Below are positions 1 through 9,362 of a stretch of 49,477 nt of DNA, in pieces. Within the stretch, counting starts at the first letter, position 1; every line of letters starts with the position of its first letter. Origin of the DNA: a virus. The stretch spans positions 1 through 49,477 of IMG/VR virus record IMGVR_UViG_3300021356_000032, one strand, 5' to 3'. The position numbers and the translations under genes were made by a program. The notes under the pieces were generated by a model. It saw only the letters and a list, made by a program, of their open reading frames with translations, was not told where the DNA came from and did no database searches.

Positions 1-945
1 GAAGGTGCGGAGTTGTCAGACGATTATAGTGCATGCGTATGGATGTGTTCTGGCAAGGTTATTAAGGTTATGTTAAACCCAGTGTCGGGTTACAGAATGC
101 CTTACTTTATATTCCCTTATGAGAGAACACCGCATCAATTCTGGGGAACAGGTGTTCCTAGAATGATGAGAGACTCGCAGGGCACTATGAATGCCGCAAC
201 TCGCATTTGGCTAGATAACTTAGCGCTTTCATCAGGTCCTATGGTTGAGGTTAACACTGATCTCCTAGCGGCAGGAGAAGATCCAACAGACATACACTCA
301 TGGCGCGTATTCTTGCGTGAAGGTGGTGACGGCAGTATGCCTGCTGTTCGTTGGTATCAGCCTGTAGCAAACGCAAACGGTCTCAATCAAATTGTTGAGA
401 TCTTTAGACGTTTTGCTGATGAAACAACTAGCTTACCAAGCTATACGCATGGCGAGCAGTCGAAAAGCTTAAATAAGACTGCCACCGGCATGTCAATGTT
501 GATGGGAGCGGCAAATGTTGCTCTTAAATCAACAATCAAGAATTTAGATGATTTCTTAATGGAGCCAATGATTGAGGCTCTGTATCACTGGAATATGGAA
601 TTTAATCCTAAAGAAAGTGTTAAGGGTGATCTAAAAATAATTGCAAGAGGAAGCACAGCTCTTGTTCAAAAAGAAGTGCAAAGCCAGCGTTTATTGCAAT
701 TCCTGTCGCTGGTTTCAAACCCCACGGATATTGGATTGGTGGATCGGAACCGACTGTTGCGTGATATAGCACAGTCAATGGATATCGATCCTGATGAAAT
801 TGTGAAATCAGAGGAGCAAATAGCTCTTGAACAACAACAAGCAATCCAAGCTCAAATGCTCCAAGGAGCAAGCGCAGTCGGTCCTTCGCCTGTCGGCGAT
901 GACAGAATGGGAGCAGGTCCAACACCTCCTCCAATGCCGATTTAA
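1..945 (+). CDS. Portal protein, C-terminal part (5' end outside window)
   Basis: The frame is open from base 1, so this is the last 314 residues of a longer protein. The portal forms the dodecameric ring at the capsid vertex through which DNA is packaged and ejected. The motif TPHQFWGTGVPRMMRDSQ, the helical segment with LNKTATGMSMLMGAANVALK, and the Gln/Pro-rich C-terminus resemble portals of P22-type and related podoviruses. Position directly before scaffold and coat genes agrees. A TTG at base 13 is not the likely start, because the frame continues upstream of it. The P22-type assignment is from memory of the family and is less sure than the portal role. Confidence 0.75.
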   Translation, partial: EGAELSDDYSACVWMCSGKVIKVMLNPVSGYRMPYFIFPYERTPHQFWGTGVPRMMRDSQGTMNAATRIWLDNLALSSGPMVEVNTDLLAAGEDPTDIHSWRVFLREGGDGSMPAVRWYQPVANANGLNQIVEIFRRFADETTSLPSYTHGEQSKSLNKTATGMSMLMGAANVALKSTIKNLDDFLMEPMIEALYHWNMEFNPKESVKGDLKIIARGSTALVQKEVQSQRLLQFLSLVSNPTDIGLVDRNRLLRDIAQSMDIDPDEIVKSEEQIALEQQQAIQAQMLQGASAVGPSPVGDDRMGAGPTPPPMPI

Positions 946-1102
946 TGACGCGCAACTAAAGCTGGAACAAGCTGACGAAAAAAATTTCAAGTTTGAGCAG
1001 GGGCGGCTCCAAGAGCTTCGCTTCATGCTTGAACTACAAACCAGTGCGAAAGCACTATTAGACCAACTGAGGGCTCCTAAGAGAACACCCTCCATTGACT
1101 AA
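899..1102 (+). CDS. Small helical protein of unknown function
   Basis: A 67-residue, charged, probably all-helical protein starting MTEWEQVQHLLQ. It overlaps the portal 3' end by 47 nt in another frame. The ATG at 899 is preferred over the earlier ATG at 827, which would bury most of the N-terminus in portal coding sequence, but no strong Shine-Dalgarno precedes either. Small genes at this place between portal and scaffold are common in podoviruses of this kind. Function is unknown. Confidence 0.5.
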   Translation: MTEWEQVQHLLQCRFNDAQLKLEQADEKNFKFEQGRLQELRFMLELQTSAKALLDQLRAPKRTPSID

Positions 1103-1140
1103 CGGATATCTGCGTAAAGCGGACCCGAAGGAAAAACACT

Positions 1141-2058
1141 ATGGCTAAAAGAAATGACCCAGAGCGACTAGAAGCAGAAGCTAAAGAGTTGTACGCGCAG
1201 ATGACTCAGGCTAAAGAAGAGACCCCGCAGGATGATCAACCTGTAGAGGATACCTCCGAAGAGCAGGAAGAAGTGCAAGTAGAAGCCCCCGAGCCTACGG
1301 ATACGGTAGAAACTCAAGCGGAAGAGGAACCAGTTCAGGATAGTAGCGGCGAAGAATCCGAACTGAGGTCAGCTTTACAAAAAGCTGAGAAAGCAATGAA
1401 GGGAGCTCAGGCGAGAATGACCAAAGCAACGCAAGAGGCGGCAGAACTGCGAAAAGCAAACGAGCAGATGATGCAGACAATTGCGGGGCTAAAGAGTCAG
1501 ATAGAGGCGAGCGAAAGAGATACGAGTAAGTTGGCGCAAATTAGAGAAGATTATCCTGATTTAGCCGGTCCATTACTTGACGAACTTGAGCGAACCCGAC
1601 AAGAGGTTTCAAGCACCAAAGAGAAATTAAGTCTTGCAGAACAGCAAAAGCGTGAAGAGCTAGAAGCCCAAGCTGTGGAGGCACATTTTGAAAGAATCAG
1701 AGCAGAGCATCCTGATGTTGATCAGATTATTGAAACAGCAGACTGGATGAACTGGCTTGAGGATGCAGATGCGCAAACTAAGCAGTGGATTCAAACAGGC
1801 TCATCAAATGACGTGAACTCTGTTTTGTATAGATTTAAAAGCGACATGGGCATGAAACCAAAAACGCCGCAAGAGCGGACTCTAGAGAAGGCAAAAAAGG
1901 TTGCAGAACCAAAAATGCCTAAAGCTCGAAAGTCCAATTTGAAAGGTGAGAAGAAGCAGTGGACGGTTGATGATATTGTCAGAATGCCAAACGAGTTGTT
2001 CGAGAAGCATAAAGACGAAATTCTGCAAGCCATGAATACTGGTTCTATTCGCCGTTAA
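1141..2058 (+). CDS. Capsid scaffolding protein
   Basis: Probable internal scaffold that guides coat assembly and leaves or is degraded before packaging. The 305-residue protein is very rich in Glu, Lys, Ala and Gln. It has an acidic, Pro-containing N-terminal third (residues 20-75), a long coiled coil (about 75-195) and a basic C-terminal region (about 255-285) that could bind coat protein, as P22-type scaffolds do. It lies between portal and coat genes, the usual place. A good GAAGGA Shine-Dalgarno precedes the ATG. The assignment rests on composition and position, since scaffolds diverge strongly in sequence. Confidence 0.75.
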   Translation: MAKRNDPERLEAEAKELYAQMTQAKEETPQDDQPVEDTSEEQEEVQVEAPEPTDTVETQAEEEPVQDSSGEESELRSALQKAEKAMKGAQARMTKATQEAAELRKANEQMMQTIAGLKSQIEASERDTSKLAQIREDYPDLAGPLLDELERTRQEVSSTKEKLSLAEQQKREELEAQAVEAHFERIRAEHPDVDQIIETADWMNWLEDADAQTKQWIQTGSSNDVNSVLYRFKSDMGMKPKTPQERTLEKAKKVAEPKMPKARKSNLKGEKKQWTVDDIVRMPNELFEKHKDEILQAMNTGSIRR

Positions 2059-2086
2059 TTAATTTTACTCTTGTGAGGTAATTAAA

Positions 2087-2971
2087 ATGGCTTTTTCTTT
2101 TTATACAGCAGATGGCGCAAGTAATACACCCGCCACTAATCAGGCTAACTTCGTGCCTGAAGTGTTTTCAAAACTCCTTCAGGCTAAATTCTATTCAGCT
2201 TCTGTTTTACCAGCTATCTCAAACACTGACTATGAAGGCGAGATTGCAGGTCAGGGCGACAAGGTACAAGTGCGTACAGTTCCAACCGTAACTATCAACG
2301 ATTATGCAGGAACTGTTACAAATCAAAACCTTGAGTCAGCTAAGGTAACTTTAAACATCGACAAAGCTAAGTATTACAGCTTTAAAGTTGATGATGTATT
2401 GGCGGCACAAGCAGACATCAACATGCTTGAAGAAGCGTCTAATGATGCGGCAGAGCAAATGCGCATTGCCGTTGAGACTGACGTTCTAGGTAACGTTGGT
2501 GCTAGTGCGGGCACAACTCTCGACGTTAATGATCTTGGTACAGACAATATTCTTGAATATATCTTAGACATGTCTCAGACATTGGATGAGAAAAACATTC
2601 CTGAAGAAGGTCGATTTATCGTTCTTAACCCTGCTCAAGTGTCTTTACTTAAGCAGTCTGAACTACGTCAAGCATACTTAACTGGCGACGCAACTTCACC
2701 TTTGCGTAACGGTCAAGTAGGTACTGTAGATCGCTTCACTGTTTACCAAAGCAACATGCTTGCGACAGTAGACATTGATGACACCACTGGTACAGACAAC
2801 CGCGTTTCAGTACTTGCAGGTCACTCAAAAGGTATTACTTTTGCGTCTCAGTTCACTAACACTGAAACTGTACGCCTAACTGATACTTTTGGTGACGCAG
2901 TACGTGGTTTGAAAGTATACGGCTACAAAGTAATCAATCCTGATTGCTTGGTGCAAGGTCGTTGGAGATAA
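2087..2971 (+). CDS. Major capsid (coat) protein
   Basis: A 294-residue protein in the canonical coat position after the scaffold gene. The N-terminus (FVPEVFSKLLQAKFYSASVL) and the segment around GDKVQVRTVPTVTINDYAG are typical of HK97-fold coat proteins of the P22 coat-like group in podoviruses, and the length fits. The start is supported by GTGAGG ahead of the ATG. A G/C hairpin follows the stop codon at once. Gln, Asn and Thr are abundant and there is little Cys, as in stable shell proteins. Confidence 0.85.
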   Translation: MAFSFYTADGASNTPATNQANFVPEVFSKLLQAKFYSASVLPAISNTDYEGEIAGQGDKVQVRTVPTVTINDYAGTVTNQNLESAKVTLNIDKAKYYSFKVDDVLAAQADINMLEEASNDAAEQMRIAVETDVLGNVGASAGTTLDVNDLGTDNILEYILDMSQTLDEKNIPEEGRFIVLNPAQVSLLKQSELRQAYLTGDATSPLRNGQVGTVDRFTVYQSNMLATVDIDDTTGTDNRVSVLAGHSKGITFASQFTNTETVRLTDTFGDAVRGLKVYGYKVINPDCLVQGRWR

Positions 2972-2986
2972 GTCTCCTTAGGACTA

Positions 2987-3004
2987 GGGGGGAGAAATCC
3001 CCCC
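2987..3004 (+). terminator. GC hairpin after the coat gene
   Basis: Six G and six C residues form a perfect stem around AGAAAT, starting 16 nt after the coat stop. Only three T residues follow, so it may act as a weak terminator or mRNA stabiliser lowering expression of downstream genes. Its GGGGGAG arm is also the only purine-rich sequence that could serve the next gene as ribosome binding site, and it would be hidden in the stem. Confidence 0.4.
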
Positions 3005-3012
3005 GAATTTAA

Positions 3013-3276
3013 ATGACTACAGTTAAGACAAAGAAAGACGAACTTTACGAAAGCGTTCTAAAAGAATGCGGGATAAAGCTTGATCGAAGAAAGTCTCTTG
3101 TACAGATGCAAGAGCAAGCCGAACTAGTTCGTGAGCGTGCTAAAAATCCTCCAAAAGAGGAAAAGATTAAAAAACCTTTGCGCTGTAGAAATATCAGAAC
3201 GGGTTTAGAAATGAACTGGCATCCGCTATACGAAGGCAACAACGACCTTGAAATCATCAAATGGCATGAGGACTAA
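3013..3276 (+). CDS. Small basic virion-module protein, unknown
   Basis: An 87-residue Lys/Glu-rich protein (MTTVKTKKDELYESVLKE) between coat and head-tail adaptor genes. The N-terminal half looks helical. The C-terminal half contains LRCRNIRTGLEMNWHPLYEG, which I do not recognise. Position suggests a head-completion or coat-decorating role, but nothing in the sequence proves it. The start lies 9 nt after the GC hairpin, so its translation may be limited by that structure. Confidence 0.6.
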   Translation: MTTVKTKKDELYESVLKECGIKLDRRKSLVQMQEQAELVRERAKNPPKEEKIKKPLRCRNIRTGLEMNWHPLYEGNNDLEIIKWHED

Positions 3277-3279
3277 AAG

Positions 3280-3936
3280 ATGGCAACGGTAAAAGTGGTA
3301 GACATTCTGGATCGGGCATCGATTATCCTGCAAGATAATACAAACGTCCGCTTTCCAAATGAGGAGTTATTGAAGTTTTTCAATGACGCTCAAAAAGAAG
3401 TAGTACTGCATCGTCCAGATGCAAACATGAATAACGCTAGCATTGATCTTGTGGCAGGCAGTAAGCAATCTCTGCCCAGCACAGGATTAAGACTTATAGA
3501 CGTGATTCGCAACGTAAACGGTAAGGCGGTTACTCAAGTTGACCGTCAAATTTTAGATGAAACGCTACCAAACTGGCACGAAACCGAGGCTGGTTCGGAC
3601 GGCATTGAGCACTTCATTTATGATCCTGCCGACCCAAAGAATTTTTATGTATATCCTAAGGGAACAGCCGATATGGATCTGGAGATTGTTTATAGCTCGG
3701 CACCAGCCGACCAGACAATAGCCAACTTTAGTACAGACACATCAACAATTACGTTGGATGATATTTATGCAAACTGCATACTTGATTACATATTGTATCG
3801 TGCGTACCAGAAAGATTCTGAATACGCCGGTAACGCTCAGCGTTCAATGATGCACTATCAGGGTTTTTCAAATGCATTAGGCATAAAAACACAGGCTGAC
3901 CAAGCCACTACTCCAATCCCTACAACAGGGGTATAA
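3280..3936 (+). CDS. Head-tail adaptor protein
   Basis: A 218-residue protein starting 3 nt after the previous stop. The helical N-terminus (VDILDRASIILQDNTNVRFPNEELLKFFNDAQ), the middle FIYDPADPKNFYVYP and the helical C-terminus with YRAYQKDSEYAGNAQRS follow the pattern of the phage adaptor family found in many podoviruses. These proteins dock under the portal and begin the neck. Assignment is by family resemblance and gene order. Confidence 0.7.
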   Translation: MATVKVVDILDRASIILQDNTNVRFPNEELLKFFNDAQKEVVLHRPDANMNNASIDLVAGSKQSLPSTGLRLIDVIRNVNGKAVTQVDRQILDETLPNWHETEAGSDGIEHFIYDPADPKNFYVYPKGTADMDLEIVYSSAPADQTIANFSTDTSTITLDDIYANCILDYILYRAYQKDSEYAGNAQRSMMHYQGFSNALGIKTQADQATTPIPTTGV

Positions 3937-3939
3937 GAT

Positions 3940-4560
3940 ATGAAGTTCAGTGACTTAGACGCATATATAAGACCTGAAGTTAAAGGTTGTCCAGATCACC
4001 TTATTGAGAGATCAGTGAGGGATGCATGCATAGATTTTTGCAAAAGGACGGATGTTTATGTGCCTGAGCCTGAGGAACTTACAGTGGTAAAGGGCGTGAA
4101 TGAGTACGCCCTAAGCCTCCCGTCAGGTACTGAGCTAAACCATATCATTGATATATATAACGACACCACACCATTACAGCCTGTTTCTTATACAAAACTT
4201 TTAAGTCTCTTGGGTGATGAAACCGAGCAGGGCGCCCCACAGTATTATGCGCAACGCGACAATACTGACTTCTATTTGGCGCGTATTCCTGATAGAGATT
4301 ATTCTCTAAAAGCAGTTTTTAGCGTCAAGCCATCGTCTTCAAGTACAAGCATTCCCGATACTATAGGAAAAGAATATCGTGAGATTTTGGTCCACGGAGC
4401 TCTGTATAGGTTACAAATGATGAATCAGCCTTGGGGTAACGTGAATCTTGCCGGAACAAATAAGCAGTTATTTGATCGCGAGGTTGGGGTCACTGTACGT
4501 CAGGTTAAGTATGGTTTTAGTGGTGGTTCCCTAACGTGTAGATCGAGGGCATTTATCTAA
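3940..4560 (+). CDS. Second head-tail connector / neck protein
   Basis: A 206-residue protein with the layout of connector proteins: a helical start (FSDLDAYIRPEVKGCPDHLIERSVRDACIDFCKRTD has the typical spacing), a beta-rich middle, and a late helix containing YREILVHGALYRLQMM. It overlaps the next gene by one base, which suggests translational coupling. It probably forms a ring between adaptor and tail nozzle. The exact counterpart in model phages is uncertain. Confidence 0.6.
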   Translation: MKFSDLDAYIRPEVKGCPDHLIERSVRDACIDFCKRTDVYVPEPEELTVVKGVNEYALSLPSGTELNHIIDIYNDTTPLQPVSYTKLLSLLGDETEQGAPQYYAQRDNTDFYLARIPDRDYSLKAVFSVKPSSSSTSIPDTIGKEYREILVHGALYRLQMMNQPWGNVNLAGTNKQLFDREVGVTVRQVKYGFSGGSLTCRSRAFI

Positions 4561-4934
4561 TGGCATATTTAACAACTATAGACTTGGTTCAGGGCGATCG
4601 GTTGCCAGAGATTCAGGTTTCTCTAAAAGATAGCAATACAGCCGCATCAGGAAGAACGCTTGATCCAGATGATCCGACATCGTTTTCACCTATAAATTTA
4701 GGAACCGGCTCTGTTCGCTTAAGACTACGCAAACTTGGGCAAACAACCTTAAAAGAAACAATTTTAGGTACGATTACAAATGCGTCGACTGGTTCTGTGA
4801 CGTTTGTATTTGGCGAGAACACACTAGATGAGGCTGGTCAGTTTGAGGGTGAGATCGAATTTACAAACTCTGAAGGCAGGACTCAGACAGTAGTTGACCT
4901 GCTGAAATTTAAAGTTCGTGCACAATTCGGTTAG
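4560..4934 (+). CDS. Small beta-rich tail protein (BppU N-terminal-like)
   Basis: A 124-residue, all-beta protein. The pattern of an early QGDRLPEIQVSL, a central SVRLRLRKLG and a late GQFEGEIEFTNSEGRTQTV resembles the N-terminal Ig-like domain of upper baseplate proteins (BppU type) that attach receptor-binding fibres. The coding start TAATG overlaps the upstream stop. It likely links the neck to the repeat fibre encoded next. I rate the fold better supported than the exact role. Confidence 0.55.
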   Translation: MAYLTTIDLVQGDRLPEIQVSLKDSNTAASGRTLDPDDPTSFSPINLGTGSVRLRLRKLGQTTLKETILGTITNASTGSVTFVFGENTLDEAGQFEGEIEFTNSEGRTQTVVDLLKFKVRAQFG

Positions 4935-4940
4935 TTATAA

Positions 4941-6380
4941 ATGGCTATTCGCGCCACAACAAATCATAAGGCGCTATATGCAGGCATAAGTTACGCCAAG
5001 CTGTCCGCCCGTGCACGGCTTGTTAAAACATATTCGACTGTAAAAAACTCTTTTATAACATTACAGGCAAGTACCGTACAGCTGACCGCTAGCGCATTAA
5101 CTGTATCTCCTTTTGTTCTTGCTAACTGGCAGAACATTACGCTAGCAGGCATAAAGCTTAATACTGCAAAATCATTATATGCATTTTCTAGCTCGCTTGG
5201 GTTCGAGCAGAGCGTAATATTTAATCCTGAAAAAAGAATCACGTCAGATGTTGAAATGGCAGAAAGTCATTTCTTCTCTTTAGATGACAAAGCATCGTCC
5301 AGTTTTTCGTTTACTGATTATGAAAAATTTGGTGTCGGCACAGCTAAAAGCAGTTCATTTAGTATATCTGACGCCGCACTGATTAATCATCTTCCAAATT
5401 ACAAGAGTGATGTGTACGTACAGTTTTCTAATCTTGTATATGCTCTTGATAAGCAGATGCAGGATGATTTTTCTTTTGATGACTCTCATGCATTTGCGGC
5501 GACAAAACCCTCAGAAAGCTCTTTTGGTTTTGGAGATAACAGCACACTGACAGCGGATAAGGTCACTGATAGCGCTACACAGGTTATAGATGAGCAGGTA
5601 TTTGAAAGTAACAAAGTTAGCACTAGCGACTTTGATTTTGAAGATAATTTAATCTTTGTCAGAGACCCTTACAATTTTACCTTTGTAGATGGAGAGACAT
5701 CTAGAACTGTAAACGGATATCCAGCTGACGAATTTGACTTTGAAGATGTTGTTTCTTTGAGCGTTGGTATAGGGCTGTTAAGTCAGTTTGGGTTTGATGA
5801 CACCGTAAGCGTTGATGAGATTGATAAGAGCAAGAGGAATCTTACATTTATGGAGGATTCCACAACATTCTCAACAGGTAAGCAGTTGGAAAGCTCTTAC
5901 TCATTTAATAGCCTGCCTTCAATGGGTGTTGGATTGCAAAGATCCAGTGATTTCACGGTCTTTGATCAAGGTTTCGATTATAATGCTAACAAAGCTCTAA
6001 GCCATGCGTTCAGTTTTGACCAGAGCGCTAATTTTCATGTTGCGAAACGTCCTCACAATGCTTTTTCAATGCTAAGTGACACGGAACTAGAAACAAATAA
6101 ATCCTTTACAAATCAATTATCTATGTCTGATTCTGACCCAACAAAAGGTTTGTCAAAGCAGGCAACAAACTCTATAATTGATATGACAAGTATTACCCCA
6201 CTCATTGCAGTGGAAACCACCGCTTTAAGCGCGTTCGATACGGACGATGAGGCGGTGATGTCTACAATGACTGAACCTTCAGACAGCCTAACACTCACTG
6301 ACAGCGTGTTAAAAACCCTTTCTTCAGCATCATCTAGGGTCAATCACAGCATGGTTAATGAGTTCCTTATTAATGGTTAA
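4941..6380 (+). CDS. Tail fibre-like protein with about fifteen 18-residue repeats
   Basis: A 479-residue protein. From about residue 95 to 400 it is built of near-tandem units of about 18 residues with the loose consensus S-x-F-x-F-x-D-x-x-x-F-x-x-x-K. Examples are SSFSFTDYEKF, DDFSFDDSHAF, DEFDFEDVVSL and HAFSFDQSANF. Alternating aromatic and polar residues in a short fixed period point to a beta-structured shaft, as in phage fibres, though no known repeat family is recognised. It lies between a BppU-like gene and other fibre genes. No signal peptide or enzymatic motif is visible. Confidence 0.6.
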   Translation: MAIRATTNHKALYAGISYAKLSARARLVKTYSTVKNSFITLQASTVQLTASALTVSPFVLANWQNITLAGIKLNTAKSLYAFSSSLGFEQSVIFNPEKRITSDVEMAESHFFSLDDKASSSFSFTDYEKFGVGTAKSSSFSISDAALINHLPNYKSDVYVQFSNLVYALDKQMQDDFSFDDSHAFAATKPSESSFGFGDNSTLTADKVTDSATQVIDEQVFESNKVSTSDFDFEDNLIFVRDPYNFTFVDGETSRTVNGYPADEFDFEDVVSLSVGIGLLSQFGFDDTVSVDEIDKSKRNLTFMEDSTTFSTGKQLESSYSFNSLPSMGVGLQRSSDFTVFDQGFDYNANKALSHAFSFDQSANFHVAKRPHNAFSMLSDTELETNKSFTNQLSMSDSDPTKGLSKQATNSIIDMTSITPLIAVETTALSAFDTDDEAVMSTMTEPSDSLTLTDSVLKTLSSASSRVNHSMVNEFLING

Positions 6381-6395
6381 TAGTGGAGACCGGTC

Positions 6396-6857
6396 ATGAT
6401 CAAAGATGATCTAGGAATGAACGGACGTCTTAAGATTGAACTTAAGGGTCCAGATGGAAAAATCAAAGAAACAAAAGAAGTCACAAACACCGTAACAAAT
6501 GATGGTAAAGAGTGGGTTGCGCAAAGAATGGGAAAAGCAACCGCCGACTTACCTAGCCTTATGACGCACATGGCAATCGGCACTGACACTGCGTCGGCAT
6601 CGCCAACTCAGTCCAGCATGTCAGGCGAGCAAAGCAGACAAACATTGACAAGCACTACTGTGGACAGTGACAGCAACGAAGTTGTTTACGTGGCGTCATT
6701 CGGGGCAAATCAGCCAAGCACTGCGGCGGCGATCACCGAGGCAGGTATATTCAACGCGGGCAGTAATGGCGTGATGCTTTGCCGTACAGATTTCAATGAA
6801 ATCAATAAGGGAACTGGCGACACGTTGACTATCACTTGGACAGTAGAAGCTAGCTAA
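6396..6857 (+). CDS. Virion structural (tail) protein
   Basis: A 153-residue protein with a GGAGA Shine-Dalgarno. It contains an N-terminal strand-rich part (GRLKIELKGPDGKIKETKEV), a helix with NDGKEWVAQRM, and a C-terminal beta part with AITEAGIFNAGSNGVMLCRTDF. This pattern is common in small tail or fibre-tip proteins of marine podoviruses whose exact role is not known. Context among fibre genes supports a virion role. Confidence 0.55.
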   Translation: MIKDDLGMNGRLKIELKGPDGKIKETKEVTNTVTNDGKEWVAQRMGKATADLPSLMTHMAIGTDTASASPTQSSMSGEQSRQTLTSTTVDSDSNEVVYVASFGANQPSTAAAITEAGIFNAGSNGVMLCRTDFNEINKGTGDTLTITWTVEAS

Positions 6858-6869
6858 CAGGAGCCTTAC

Positions 6870-9362
6870 ATGGGCATAAAGTTTGCTAATAATGCATCCG
6901 CGGTAATATCAACTTCAATAAATTCCGTTGGGACTACCTTAACAACAGGTGATAATCGAGACTTTCCTACCCTGCAAAGCGGGGAGTATTTTTATGCGAC
7001 AGTAATAAATACATCAGGGACGGTATTTGAGATTGTTAAGGTAACAGCTATTACCATAAGCAGTACTACCGGTTCTTTTACTATCGAGCGAGCCCAAGAA
7101 GGGACAAGCGCACGTAATTTTTCGTCTGGCTCTAAAATTGAGCTACGAATTACCGCAAAAGCGCTTGATAGTATAGCTGAAGAAACTGAAAAGCGTGTTT
7201 TACAAAACCTGCCATATAAGTCTGCTGAAGACTTGGGGTCAGGTTGGGTAACCGTGGCAAAGCTTAACGGACCAGCCCAGAACTATTTCCTTGAGTATGT
7301 TATCACGGCAAACAAGGGCGGTTACCATTCCAACGTGCGGCTTGGGATAGCTAAGAAAGGTAGAAATATTAGTGCTTACCTGCTTGGGTCAAGTCATACA
7401 ACGCACCACTCTACCGGTGAAAGTCAGGCTCTTTTGTCCAAGGTTAGGATTTTATGGCAAACAGGAACTGACGGTAACCTTACTGGTGTAGATCATGGGC
7501 AGACTCTCATTCAAGCCTATAACACCACAGCAGATACCGATGTACATGTAACTGCCATTCCTATTGTCGGAAACAACCATCCGGTGGTTTTTGGGGCACA
7601 AGAAAGTCATACTCAATATCAGTTTGAATCTGACCACCTGACATTAACCCCAACAACCACAACCCCGACCGCGGAGTCACTATATGGAGACTGGGTAACA
7701 TTCTGGGAATCAGAAGTTGAAGACGAGCAGTTTGCCCTTACGGGCAATGCGGTTATTGACGGTAAGGTGCAATCATCGGAGTTGGTTGTTCGCGGTGAAG
7801 ACGCTGATGCTAGCCCGCTGATTAAGTTTACGCAGGACGCGACAGAAAAAGCATCTATAAAGTACAAAGACAACAGTGCCTTGACTGATGATTTGGAGAT
7901 TAAGTCATCAGGCGGAATAAAGTTTTTTGTCGGCGATACTAATAATGCATTTAGTATTGATGATCAGGGAGACTTGAGCTTTGGCACCAGCACGCTAGCC
8001 ACGCAAACTTATGTTGACGGCGAGGTGGCTGATTTACGCGGAAGCACCAGCTCCTTCAGTCTGGATACTCTTCAAAAAATAAACAACGCATTAAACAGTG
8101 ACTCGAACTTTTACACCACCATGATAAACTTGCTTAATACTAGGCTGTCACTGACTGGCGGAACGTTGACTGGGTCACTGATTATATCAAGAAGTGCGCC
8201 AAAATTAACTCTTAAAGATACATCTGTTGCTGACGATCACGAAATTAATTTCACTGACAACTCAAACGCTGAGTTATATCAAATTAACACCGCTGGCGAT
8301 CATTTAAATATTAATACGTCTTCGGGCAAGGGTTTTAAGGTTATCAGTGATGGGTCAGACAGCTTCACTATTAGCTCCGCAGGCAGTGCTTCATTCGCCA
8401 ATACGCTAACAGTTAGTGGCTCGGCAACAATATGCTCCGATGGAGGTAACACAACCACTAACATAGCTTCGGGGGTAAATACTTCAAGTGCTGACACCAA
8501 AACAGTAAACATTGGGACTGGATTCACAAACGGTGGACTTACCACTATAAATATTGGGGCAACCGGAACCACAACTACCAATACAAATATCCGTGGCAAA
8601 GCGTTCTTTTATGACGATATAGGGTCAGCGGCACAGAGCACAACAATCGGTGGTCAGTTTCATGTTGATGGTACAGCTGATTTCAATAGTAATGTCGAGT
8701 TTAATTCAAACGCCAGTGGTGCAGGGGTTTACGATCAACTTGTTTCTTTTAAGGCTAAATACGCGGCAAGCAGTTGGGCAGAGGCAGGAAGGGTCGCGGT
8801 GAAGGGAAGCGTCGGAGCTCCCGCAACCTTTGTCATTGGCGTAGACAAGGCGGCTCTAAAGTATTTTGATGGGTTTGGGTCAAGATACATTGTTCCCGCT
8901 GACGCTGACACCGCTAACGGTACAGATGCTGTTTGCGATTTAGGCACATACTGGAACAGATTTCGTATAGGTAAATTTTCTAGTGGTACGTCTACTACGT
9001 CAGACGGAAGAGAAAAACGAAACATTGAAGAACTTAACGAGGCAGAATTAAGAGTTGCTACTAGATGTAAATCGTTACTCAGAAAGTATCAAAGAACAGA
9101 GGCTTTAGAGTTAAAAGGCGATGATGCGAGACTACATTTTGGAATTATTGCACAAGACCTAGAACAGGCGTTTGCCGATGAAGGTTTAGATGCTCACCGT
9201 TACGCAATGTTTTTAGAAGACACTTGGTATGTGACTGAAGATGGAGAAACATTCCCCGTATTAGAAGCTGTACCAGAAGAGTTGCGTGAAAGTGCAGTTC
9301 AAAAATCCTTAAAAGGGATTAGGTATGAACAGCTCCTTGCTTTCATCATTGCGAGTATTTAG
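6870..9362 (+). CDS. Tail fibre with C-terminal peptidase S74 chaperone domain
   Basis: An 830-residue fibre. The N-terminal 90 residues carry AQEGTSARNFSSGS, typical of phage fibre attachment regions. The centre is Thr/Ser/Gly-rich beta structure. The last 125 residues form an intramolecular chaperone autoprocessing domain with the signature SDGREKRNI. Ser711 and Lys716 match the catalytic dyad of the S74 family, and cleavage is expected just before or at Ser711, releasing the chaperone after trimer folding. FGIIAQDLEQ and the final YEQLLAFIIASI are also typical of this domain. AGGAGCC precedes the ATG. It probably contacts the receptor. Confidence 0.88.
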   Translation: MGIKFANNASAVISTSINSVGTTLTTGDNRDFPTLQSGEYFYATVINTSGTVFEIVKVTAITISSTTGSFTIERAQEGTSARNFSSGSKIELRITAKALDSIAEETEKRVLQNLPYKSAEDLGSGWVTVAKLNGPAQNYFLEYVITANKGGYHSNVRLGIAKKGRNISAYLLGSSHTTHHSTGESQALLSKVRILWQTGTDGNLTGVDHGQTLIQAYNTTADTDVHVTAIPIVGNNHPVVFGAQESHTQYQFESDHLTLTPTTTTPTAESLYGDWVTFWESEVEDEQFALTGNAVIDGKVQSSELVVRGEDADASPLIKFTQDATEKASIKYKDNSALTDDLEIKSSGGIKFFVGDTNNAFSIDDQGDLSFGTSTLATQTYVDGEVADLRGSTSSFSLDTLQKINNALNSDSNFYTTMINLLNTRLSLTGGTLTGSLIISRSAPKLTLKDTSVADDHEINFTDNSNAELYQINTAGDHLNINTSSGKGFKVISDGSDSFTISSAGSASFANTLTVSGSATICSDGGNTTTNIASGVNTSSADTKTVNIGTGFTNGGLTTINIGATGTTTTNTNIRGKAFFYDDIGSAAQSTTIGGQFHVDGTADFNSNVEFNSNASGAGVYDQLVSFKAKYAASSWAEAGRVAVKGSVGAPATFVIGVDKAALKYFDGFGSRYIVPADADTANGTDAVCDLGTYWNRFRIGKFSSGTSTTSDGREKRNIEELNEAELRVATRCKSLLRKYQRTEALELKGDDARLHFGIIAQDLEQAFADEGLDAHRYAMFLEDTWYVTEDGETFPVLEAVPEELRESAVQKSLKGIRYEQLLAFIIASI

